Source: Campylobacter sp. (lineage in GTDB: Bacteria > Campylobacterota > Campylobacteria > Campylobacterales > Campylobacteraceae). From it: a stretch of 32,891 nucleotides of DNA. The first letter of the stretch is position 1, and every line of letters begins with the position of its first letter. Shown piece after piece: positions 27,101 through 32,891 of the stretch. Below the pieces are notes generated by a model. That model had not been told where the DNA came from. It saw only the letters and a program-made list of their open reading frames with translations, and searched no databases. The DNA is taken from assembly GCA_022775765.1 (NCBI GenBank), contig JALFKC010000060.1:1-32891 (forward strand). Reading direction: 5' to 3'. The translations under genes and the position numbers were made by a program.

Positions 27101-27590
27101 CATAGCCCAAAGCTATAAATATCACTACGATAGTGAATTTAGCCAAACCAAAGAGTATATCAAGGTTAGAGGCGAAGAAAATCTTTTTTCTTATACGCCT
27201 ATTAAATCTATTGGCTTTAGGGTTAGTAAAAATGACGAAATATCAGATATCTTAGCGGTGATAATCGCCTCTAAAATTTGCAATGTTAAGCTAAGTATAA
27301 GCTACGAAGATGAAATTTTTGGGCTTGAAAATTTTGCGAAAAATTTAGGTGCTGTTTTAATAAAACAGTCAGACAAAGAATTCGCAAATAGCGTTGAGAA
27401 TTTTGAGAGAATTCGCTATAGCGGTGAAAGTGATGAAATTTATAAATCAGCAGCCAAGCTAGCCAAAATCATCATCAGGCATAAACCGCTACTAAATGGC
27501 AGATTTGAGTTGCTTTATTATTTCAACGAAAAATCAGTGAGCGTTTCATATCACAGATATGGCAATCTTGGAAGACGTGCTCTTGGCTAA
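24135..27590 (+). CDS. putA: Bifunctional proline dehydrogenase / P5C dehydrogenase PutA
   Basis: PutA oxidises proline to glutamate in two steps at the inner membrane. The 1151-residue protein has a FAD-dependent proline dehydrogenase barrel with [13 protein letters not shown] and the substrate-binding Arg408-Arg409 in [11 protein letters not shown]. The aldehyde dehydrogenase part follows: [17 protein letters not shown], Glu733 in SAETGGK and catalytic Cys767 in SGQKCSAT. There is no N-terminal ribbon-helix-helix DNA-binding domain, so it is bifunctional rather than trifunctional. About 160 residues after the dehydrogenase domain form a C-terminal extension. putP follows after 23 bases, with AAGGAG as its ribosome binding site. 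Confidence 0.95.
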   Translation: MNEDIIQKSLNLANSLQESIEAHMTASEKSFHQKMQKLLQNPESKVMLISLLDQSFRSSNKAKNFELIEHTLGIYGVADFFTPYEKFLLFCFLNFGKLAPSFSVPFFVSHIKKDTAAMVLDANEEFLKPHIKQRSEQNITLNLNFIGEEVLGAKEATYRIQKYEEAIKSDFITYISIKITTIFSQISALDFEYSKSEIVKRLKSLYTLARSEEQRQGKRKFINLDMEEYKDLELTVAAFKEAIDEFGDLEAGIVLQAYIPNSFLYLKELFEFSKQRVKDGKKPIKIRFVKGANMEAEETLASQKGWELPTFTRKVDTDSNYNKMLHFILENDNYKFIKIGIASHNIFEIAYAYTIIKEKDAIDSFTFEMLEGMSMQASFELSKLHQLILYAPVCDDAHFNNAIAYLVRRLDENTAQDNFMRHFFGLKVGDKNWQKQKELFLSAIKNIDNIDNTPRKTQDRNAPSKKSNIKQTGVFVNEPDTDFVLKTSRKWANKIKDKFTTLPKLEIWPNDGIVTTGGVEIYDKIEHKAIATINQASPQGIDDALQIAKNSSYSNKSFDEIHTILNKVASLFRDKRDELIGTAALEVGKTFAELDAEVSEAIDFLEFYPHSLQTLIKQNPHNNFTPKGIGVVIAPWNFPIGIPTGTIAAPLAAGNRVIFKPSSLSSLTGYKICEIFWEAGIPKDALIYLPSKGSDISKYLLIKDEIKFCILTGGEETAYKMLEANPKLILSAETGGKNATIVTALADRDQAVKNVVHSAFSNSGQKCSATSLLILEDEVYDDENFKNTLIDATNSLNIGSPFDFKNKIAAMCDKPDDKITKAINELKPYEEWAIKPAYKDGNEYLMKPSIKYGTKVGDFTHKTELFAPILTVMRARDLKEAVDIANQTGYGLTAGLESLDEREWEYFTSHIEAGNIYINKPTTGAIVLRQPFGGIKKSAIGFGRKVGIYNYITQFVDISQNESETNLKECEFDFDGLNLSGDLLNSLKSIAQSYKYHYDSEFSQTKEYIKVRGEENLFSYTPIKSIGFRVSKNDEISDILAVIIASKICNVKLSISYEDEIFGLENFAKNLGAVLIKQSDKEFANSVENFERIRYSGESDEIYKSAAKLAKIIIRHKPLLNGRFELLYYFNEKSVSVSYHRYGNLGRRALG

Positions 27591-27613
27591 CACTAAATTT
27601 AAGGAGAAAAACA

Positions 27614-29371
27614 ATGGAAAATGTAACGCTTAACCTACCAATAACCATCACATTTGTGCTATATGCACTCGTTATGCTTGGCATAGGATTTTATTTTTAT
27701 CGCCAAAATAACACCACCCACGACTACTTTTTGGGTAATCGCTCAATGGGAGCAGCAGTTTCAGCACTAAGTGCTGGAGCCTCTGATATGAGCGGATGGC
27801 TACTTATGGGGTTACCGGGGGCCCTTTATGTGAGTGGATTTATTGAGTCATACATTGCTATTGGCCTTACGATAGGGGCTACTCTAAACTGGGTATTTGT
27901 GGCAAAAAGGCTTAGAATTTACACAAGCGTGGTGAGTGATTCTATTACGATACCTGATTATTTTGAGAGTAGATTTAGCGATAACACTCACACGCTCAGG
28001 ATTATGTGTGCGATTGTAATTTTGATATTTTTTACATTTTATATCTCAAGCGGATTAGTTGGTGGGGCTAAACTTTTTGAAGCGACTTTTGGGCTAAAAT
28101 ATAGCCACGCCCTAAGCATAGGCACCTTAATTATCGTCATCTACACATTTTTTGGCGGATACAAGGCGGTATGCTGGACTGATATGATCCAAGGGATTTT
28201 GATGATGGGGGCATTGGTAGTGGTTGCGATAACTATGCTAGTTCATCTTGGCGGGTTTAAAGAGGCAGTGGGATATATTAAGTTTTCAGACACTGCTAGG
28301 GCTGAAGTGATAAATTTTCAGCCTAAAATTTCTGCGATTTTAGATGAGATAAAAAGTGGCGAACTATCAAACAAGAGCAAGGAGAAGCTAAATTTATTAT
28401 CCGCTGAACTAGCAAAAGCCAAAGATTTTAAGCTTGTGATTGATGGTAAAAAATTAAACGCCCCTAAAGTCTCAGCTATTTTAGATGGCGCTATAAACTC
28501 AGGCGATACCGCCGCTGTAAGTAGCGTCCTTAGTGGTGTTAGTGAAGCAAAATCACTTCACAACAGACTAAGCTTTGTGAGCGGAATTTCGCTTCTTAGC
28601 GTGATTTCAGCCCTTGCGTGGGGGCTTGGGTATTTTGGACAGCCCCATATTTTAGTGCGATTTATGTCAATTCGCTCACCAAAAGACATACCTACCGCTA
28701 CTACAATTGGCATAGGCTGGATGGCGATAAGCCTAACTGCGTCTTGCTTCATAGGGATTTTGGGGGTTGCGTATGTTAATAAATTCTCTCTAAGCCTTGA
28801 AGACCCTGAGAAGATTTTCATCGTAATGAGTCAAATCCTATTTAATCCTTGGGTAGCCGGAGTTTTACTAAGTGCGATACTTGCGGCGATTATGAGCACG
28901 GCTAGTTCGCAACTTCTTGTATCAAGCTCAACAATCGCAGAGGATTTTTATAGAAGAGTATTTAAAAAAGACGCCCCCGAAAAGGCTGTGATGGTAGTAA
29001 GTAGGGGCGGGGTTTTGCTTGTCTCAATCATCGCATTTTTGCTCTCAACCGATAAAAACTCGAGCGTTTTAGCTATCGTGGCTTATGCGTGGGCTGGATT
29101 TGGTGCGAGCTTTGGAAGTGTGATGGTATTTTCGCTATTTTGGCGTAGAATGACTAGAGCTGGGGCAATCGCTGGGATGTTTGCTGGGGCTTTTGTGGTG
29201 ATATTTTATAAAAACTACTTAGGCGAAGCTCTAAACTTTCCGATATATGAAATAGTTCCTGGATTTGTGTGTGCAAGTATTGCTATCATTGTCGTAAGCT
29301 TACTTGGAAATCCAAGGGATGGGACTTTGAAAGCTTTTGACACTATGCTTGAAAATGTGAAAAAATGCTGA
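27614..29371 (+). CDS. putP: Sodium/proline symporter PutP with an inserted domain
   Basis: PutP brings in proline with Na+ for PutA. The 585-residue protein has the LeuT-fold core of the SSS family: [20 protein letters not shown] (Na+ and proline binding), [30 protein letters not shown] and [20 protein letters not shown]. It is about 80 residues longer than E. coli PutP. The extra sequence lies at about residues 225-310, after the sixth membrane segment, which should be periplasmic. It contains a repeat: PKISAILD (237-244) and PKVSAILD (284-291). Expression is likely from the putA promoter. Confidence 0.93.
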   Translation: MENVTLNLPITITFVLYALVMLGIGFYFYRQNNTTHDYFLGNRSMGAAVSALSAGASDMSGWLLMGLPGALYVSGFIESYIAIGLTIGATLNWVFVAKRLRIYTSVVSDSITIPDYFESRFSDNTHTLRIMCAIVILIFFTFYISSGLVGGAKLFEATFGLKYSHALSIGTLIIVIYTFFGGYKAVCWTDMIQGILMMGALVVVAITMLVHLGGFKEAVGYIKFSDTARAEVINFQPKISAILDEIKSGELSNKSKEKLNLLSAELAKAKDFKLVIDGKKLNAPKVSAILDGAINSGDTAAVSSVLSGVSEAKSLHNRLSFVSGISLLSVISALAWGLGYFGQPHILVRFMSIRSPKDIPTATTIGIGWMAISLTASCFIGILGVAYVNKFSLSLEDPEKIFIVMSQILFNPWVAGVLLSAILAAIMSTASSQLLVSSSTIAEDFYRRVFKKDAPEKAVMVVSRGGVLLVSIIAFLLSTDKNSSVLAIVAYAWAGFGASFGSVMVFSLFWRRMTRAGAIAGMFAGAFVVIFYKNYLGEALNFPIYEIVPGFVCASIAIIVVSLLGNPRDGTLKAFDTMLENVKKC

Positions 29372-29377
29372 TACGAA

Positions 29378-29401
29378 TGGGTTTGTAAATTTGCAAACCC
29401 A
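29378..29401 (+). terminator. Hairpin after putP
   Basis: TGGGTTTG and CAAACCCA pair perfectly around TAAATTTG, 7 bases past the putP stop. The tail AATTTAGCTATTTT is only moderately T-rich. Confidence 0.65.
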
Positions 29402-29723
29402 AATTTAGCTATTTTGTAAAATACTAATTTAATAGCTTATTTGCAATGATAAAACTTAATTTAATTTTGATTTTCATTAAGATATATGAGATTAAATTTA
29501 TCTTGCTGTTATTTAAGGAAATTTCACTACCAATATAAAATATCTAAATCTTTTATATTTATTAAATCATATTATTAAAATATAACAAAAAACTTCATAA
29601 TCATTTATTTTTTAAATTAAAACGCAAAATTCATATTTCTCAAAATTTACATAAACTTTGATTTTTAAATTATCAATCAAAACTCTGCCACATATAGATT
29701 TTTAAATTTATTAAACAATCAAA
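29402..29723. other. Gene-free AT-rich spacer
   Basis: This stretch between the putP hairpin and the rnpB 3' end has no credible reading frame, no tRNA and no clear repeat. It is mostly poly-A and poly-T runs. Confidence 0.6.
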
Positions 29724-30042
29724 TAGGCGTGACTATAAGCCGAGTTCTGTTTTTAGCGATCATTTATCTAGTCTGAATTTCACAAATCAGCTCAAGCAAA
29801 GGGTTTAAATATAAGACCAAACCATCCCTTCTTGCTGCAGGTTGGGTTTGCAAGGCCACTTTTGTTTTGCCAAAAGTGCCGGTGGGCTCTTACTCCACCG
29901 TTTCACCATCACCAAAATGGCAGTTTGCTTTCTGTTGCACTTTCCCTTAGGTTTCCCTAGCCGCCCGTTAGGCGGAACCTTGTCTTATCGCAGCCCGGAC
30001 TTTCCTCAAAATTTCACAATTTTGCGATCGCTCATCACGCCA
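29724..30042 (-). ncRNA. rnpB: RNase P RNA (bacterial type A)
   Basis: This is the catalytic RNA that matures tRNA 5' ends. On the minus strand the conserved core is clear: GAGGAAAGTCCGGGCT near the 5' side (complement of about 29992-30007), AGAGCCCACCGG in the middle and ACAGAACTCGGCTTATAG near the 3' end. The two termini pair as helix P1 (GGCGTGA with TCACGCC), which sets both ends to within a few bases. It is about 319 nt. truD lies upstream on the same strand, 24 bases away, so the two may be cotranscribed. Confidence 0.93.
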
Positions 30043-30066
30043 GAGATGATTTTAGCCAAACAAAGC

Positions 30067-31155
30067 TTAAATCAAAATATTTTTATGTAAAATTTCTTCC
30101 AAAACCACAGTCGCATATGAGCCCTTTGGCAGGAAAAATGAGATATTAAACCACGCATTTTGTTCATCATATCTGTATACTAAATCTTGCAAATAGCACC
30201 ACGCAAAACGCCTTGTACCAGTCATTTGAGCTTGAAAATCCATAGCATTAGAATAAATCTCATCTTCTAATTTTTTGGCAAATCCGCCACTTGCCAACAT
30301 AGCTTTTTTGCCAATTATTAGCCCCATACTTGTGATGTCTCTTTTGTTAAAACGCTCTATTTCAGCGTCCAAATTCTCACAAACAAAACACTTTCCAAAT
30401 GGATAATGACCCAAAATTTCCCCCTTCAAAAGCTTAAAAAACTGCTTTTGAGATTTAATGGATTGAGCCGTTTTTGGGTCAATTGAGTAGATTTTGGCTA
30501 ATTCTTGTTCGCTAAATTCATCCGCAAATTTGCTAATTTCAACTCTTTTACTTAGCCAAGAATTAAAAAACTCACTTTGATACGCAGAGATTAGAAATTT
30601 GCTAAGCTTTTTATTTTTTATAGTTTTTGCACCACTTAAAATCTCTTTGCCTTCATCTTGGTTGTTGTAAAATTTGCCAAATCTTTGATAGCCAAAATAG
30701 TTCGCAAAACCCTGTGTATCGATAGTTTTGAGCACTTCGGTGAGTTTTAGAGCATCACTTGGCATAACTTTTTTGAGCCTAATAAAAAAATTATTGCCTT
30801 TTAGATGACCGACTTTAAGCTTGTTGTTGTGGTAGGTAGTAGATAAAATTTTAAGTTTTTCACCACTAAAGCTTTCCAAACTTTTTTCATACGACTTTGG
30901 AAGTGAGATATATTGAGTGGTAAGGCCTGCTCTATCCTTAAGGCCAGCATATCCTATATCACGGGCTTTTATGCCAGTATGTATGCTTATAATTTTAAGA
31001 GCTTCAGCTGTAGTGAGATCTTTTTTTTGAATATGAACTATTAGATGTTCACCACTCCCGCTAAACTCATAAAGCGGAATCTCTCTTACGACAAAATCAC
31101 TTGAGTTTTTACTAAAATACGCGTCAATTGGCGAATGATTTAGATAATAAAGCAT
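30067..31155 (-). CDS. truD: tRNA pseudouridine synthase D TruD
   Basis: TruD makes pseudouridine at position 13 of tRNA-Glu. The 362-residue product has the family signature [15 protein letters not shown] with the catalytic Asp in KDR, the NNFFIRLKK and [11 protein letters not shown] blocks, and the inserted TRUD domain ([17 protein letters not shown]). AAAGGAAAACA precedes the ATG. It lies just upstream of rnpB and diverges from the unknown gene at 31265, so two RNA-processing functions are neighbours. Confidence 0.93.
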   Translation of the reverse strand: MLYYLNHSPIDAYFSKNSSDFVVREIPLYEFSGSGEHLIVHIQKKDLTTAEALKIISIHTGIKARDIGYAGLKDRAGLTTQYISLPKSYEKSLESFSGEKLKILSTTYHNNKLKVGHLKGNNFFIRLKKVMPSDALKLTEVLKTIDTQGFANYFGYQRFGKFYNNQDEGKEILSGAKTIKNKKLSKFLISAYQSEFFNSWLSKRVEISKFADEFSEQELAKIYSIDPKTAQSIKSQKQFFKLLKGEILGHYPFGKCFVCENLDAEIERFNKRDITSMGLIIGKKAMLASGGFAKKLEDEIYSNAMDFQAQMTGTRRFAWCYLQDLVYRYDEQNAWFNISFFLPKGSYATVVLEEILHKNILI

Positions 31156-31264
31156 TGTTTTCCTTTTTTACGCAAATTTTACAATTTTATAGGTTAAATT
31201 TCACTTCAAAACTATTTATAAGCAAAAATAAAGTAAAATGTGTCAGTTTATCCAAAGGAAAAAA

Positions 31265-32302
31265 ATGCTTGATATTAGAGTTTTTAGATTTGATGTTAGT
31301 AAGGATTTTTTAAGCTATTATAAGCCATATTTTTATGATGAATCTAGTAATTTTGCGACGCTAAAAGATCTGCTTGACGATATACAAGAAAATGATCCGT
31401 ATTTTAGTTTTGATGGGGTTTTGTTTGTCAAAATCAACGGTTATCTTTGCAAAATTGATGAGAATTTTGGTGAAATATTGGCTAAATTTGGTAACGAACT
31501 AAAAATCTCACCACTTTGCGAAAAAAGAGCTTTTAAGGATTTAGCTATTAATAGTGATGATTTTGAAGGTATTTTTAGGGAATTTGGTGAATTTGAGAGC
31601 GAAAGAGAGTTTTATATCTCTTTAAAACCGCTATTTTATCTAAACGATCTACCAAAACTAAGTGGTGGTGAGTTTTGGGGTGAGAGCATTTTTGTATTTT
31701 TAGAGCATTTGCTGGGTAAATTTGAAGATCAAAAAGAGTTGATTTTGAATATTGCTAGGGCACAAATTATATATCATAGTCATACACTATATTTTAAAGA
31801 CTATTTTGAGCTTGAAAAAAGTGTAACAAATTTAAAAAATGCTCTTGATATAGAATATAAAAATAGTGATAAATTTATAAATTCGCAAGATATTTTGCAG
31901 AATTTTGACAAAAATATCTATAAAAAAAGCTTCAACGAATTTAGAGTTTGCGTATATGATTTTGATGAAAATTTAGAAAAAATTATAACTAAATTTGGAG
32001 CCAAAAATATCAAATTTAGCAAAGAAGATATATCAAACTTGCTTATTGAAAACGATGAAAATACTGCCATTAAACAGGCTTCAAGGGTGCTATTTAGTGC
32101 GTTTGACAGTGGATGTGATTTTATATTAATAAATGATAAATTTATATATGAATTTTTTGATAAAAATATTATAAAAATTCAAAATTTTGCCATTAGAGAA
32201 TTTAATAATTTTTATATACTAAATGCATATGAATTTATAGAACTTGCAAAAGGTGTGAGAGTTGATAGCCTTAAAAAGCACTCTTTAAAGGTTTTAATAT
32301 AA
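31265..32302 (+). CDS. Unknown protein with a ferredoxin-fold-like N-terminus (DUF5644-like)
   Basis: The 345-residue protein begins LDIRVFRFDVSKDFLSYYKP and continues to LFVKINGYLC. This resembles the N-terminal [2Fe-2S] domain of SdhB/FrdB iron-sulfur subunits in layout, but the four cluster cysteines are absent; only Cys in GYLC and LCEKR remain nearby. The rest is acidic and Phe/Tyr-rich with no membrane segment. Campylobacterota carry conserved proteins of this type (DUF5644, by memory). Function is unknown. I chose the ATG at 31265, preceded by CCAAAGGAAA; an in-frame ATG 9 codons earlier sits before the ribosome binding site. Confidence 0.7.
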   Translation: MLDIRVFRFDVSKDFLSYYKPYFYDESSNFATLKDLLDDIQENDPYFSFDGVLFVKINGYLCKIDENFGEILAKFGNELKISPLCEKRAFKDLAINSDDFEGIFREFGEFESEREFYISLKPLFYLNDLPKLSGGEFWGESIFVFLEHLLGKFEDQKELILNIARAQIIYHSHTLYFKDYFELEKSVTNLKNALDIEYKNSDKFINSQDILQNFDKNIYKKSFNEFRVCVYDFDENLEKIITKFGAKNIKFSKEDISNLLIENDENTAIKQASRVLFSAFDSGCDFILINDKFIYEFFDKNIIKIQNFAIREFNNFYILNAYEFIELAKGVRVDSLKKHSLKVLI

Positions 32303-32682
32303 TTTAAATAAATTAATTCAATCTGAGCTTTAATAAAATGAAACACATAATAAACTAATAGACCAAAATACTCTAAAATAAAGTATTACAAATAAATCTA
32401 TAGTTTAATTAAAATATAATATATTTAAATTATATTTTGTATATAGAATTAGTTAGTCTCTTTTGCCGAATTTTGCTGGATACTATCTTTGAATTAGTTT
32501 TCGATGGAGCTTTAAATATCTCTTAGATAGGTTATAAACAAAGTTACTATGTAATTACTTTGTAGCTATAAGCTTAACAAAATATAAATATCAAGTGTAA
32601 TTTTTTTATATTTTTATTAGTCTCATTTTGCATTATTCTACTGATTTATTAAGCTTTTGTGTTTTGCAAGACTGACCTTAAG

Positions 32683-32790
32683 ATTTTTCCAACCAAATTT
32701 TTGGTATAATCTTAGGAAATATCCATTTTGTGGGTATCTAAAGCGTTCTTTAAAATTTTGTTGTTAAATTTTAAAAACGGTTGGAAAAAT
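32683..32790. repeat. 12-bp perfect inverted repeat 84 bases apart
   Basis: ATTTTTCCAACC (32683-32694) and GGTTGGAAAAAT (32779-32790) are exact reverse complements and extend by a G-T and an A-T pair. They could form a long stem in a leader RNA or mark protein-binding sites. Confidence 0.65.
32705..32710 (+). promoter_or_regulatory. Candidate -10 box in the presumed leader
   Basis: TATAAT in TTTTTGGTATAATCTTAGG, with an upstream T run, fits Campylobacter sigma-70 promoters. It points toward the repeat-like sequence about 150 bases downstream and could drive pre-crRNA or a small RNA. Confidence 0.45.
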
Positions 32791-32860
32791 TTCATAAAAT
32801 TAACGATTTTATGGGAAGCTTGGATGATTTAGACAATTTTAGAATGTCTAAATTGTTGTC

Positions 32861-32890
32861 ATTTTGCTATAACAAATTTTGTATTGAAAC
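32861..32890 (+). CRISPR. Probable first repeat of a CRISPR array cut by the window end
   Basis: The last 30 bases before the final T begin ATTTTGCTATAACAA and end ATTGAAAC, the 3' end typical of many type I and III CRISPR repeats. An internal ACAAA-T-TTTGT palindrome gives the small stem expected of a processed repeat. The pattern GCTAnnnACAAnnTTTGTnTTGAAAC also resembles a C. fetus repeat as I remember it. Only one copy is visible, so this is not proven; base 32891 would begin the first spacer. No cas gene is in the window. Confidence 0.5.
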
Positions 32891-32891
32891 T

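Larger units (their letters stand above)
32303..32860. other. Gene-free structured region, likely including a CRISPR leader
   Basis: No coding frame is convincing here. It holds several hairpins: AAAATATAAT/ATTATATTTT (32411-32438, perhaps a terminator for the upstream gene), ACAAAGT/ACTTTGT (32538-32563) and CATAAAAT/ATTTTATG (32793-32813). TAGACA/TGTCTA pairs just before the repeat-like sequence. The AT-rich 150-200 bases before 32861 fit a CRISPR leader, which is inference from what follows. Confidence 0.5.

Noticed and set aside
29842-30090. Plus-strand reading frame of 82 codons
   Set aside because: It is antisense to the conserved rnpB core and has no coding features.
32303-32860. 6S RNA or another named structured RNA in the final gap
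   Set aside because: No conserved signature could be recognised; only unspecific hairpins are visible.

Overview
The window looks like a chromosomal segment of a Campylobacter species outside the jejuni/coli pair. The DNA is AT-rich. The gene set is typical of Campylobacterota: lpxB, surE-tcdA, ciaB, katA followed by an ankyrin gene, fldA, dimeric dUTPase, znuABC, putA-putP, an A-type RNase P RNA and truD. Species assignment is inference, because no rRNA lies in the window.

Left part (1-8300). Two tracts of decayed DNA surround a sound housekeeping block. The first tract is a frameshifted 3' end of an IS605/IS200-type tnpB, abutting the remains of a CxxCH (haem-type) protein gene broken by at least five one-base deletions. 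After a probably leaderless MNT-type nucleotidyltransferase gene come lpxB (-), a lipoprotein, surE and tcdA. The second tract is a three-gene ABC export operon (ATPase, permease, DUF4857-like protein). Every gene in it is frameshifted, although it still has a perfect TTGACA-17-TATAAT promoter.

Middle (8300-17140). ciaB (-) carries a HEFGH metallopeptidase motif. It diverges from an oxidative-stress and iron cluster: katA, a katA-linked ankyrin gene, a DUF2325 gene behind a Fur-box-like site, an unknown gene and fldA. A tandem universal stress protein and a flavin-oxidoreductase-like gene follow on the minus strand. dut and a CysZ/EI24-like membrane protein gene follow on the plus strand.

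Zinc block (17140-22000). The minus-strand operon is znuA, a DUF1007-NicO fusion gene, znuC, znuB and a wrecked mntP, with almost every junction overlapping. It diverges from a short Fur-family (Zur-like) regulator gene across a TGCAACT-T-AGTTGCA palindrome. This arrangement suggests zinc-dependent control of uptake.

Right part (22000-32891). A methyltransferase gene, a metallophosphoesterase gene stopped by one amber codon, and ung precede the proline-use pair putA-putP; PutP has an unusual repeat-bearing insertion. rnpB (-), truD (-) and a ferredoxin-fold-like protein of unknown function follow. The last 590 bases are gene-free and structured, and end in a 30-base sequence with the hallmarks of the first repeat of a CRISPR array; the array itself would lie beyond the window.
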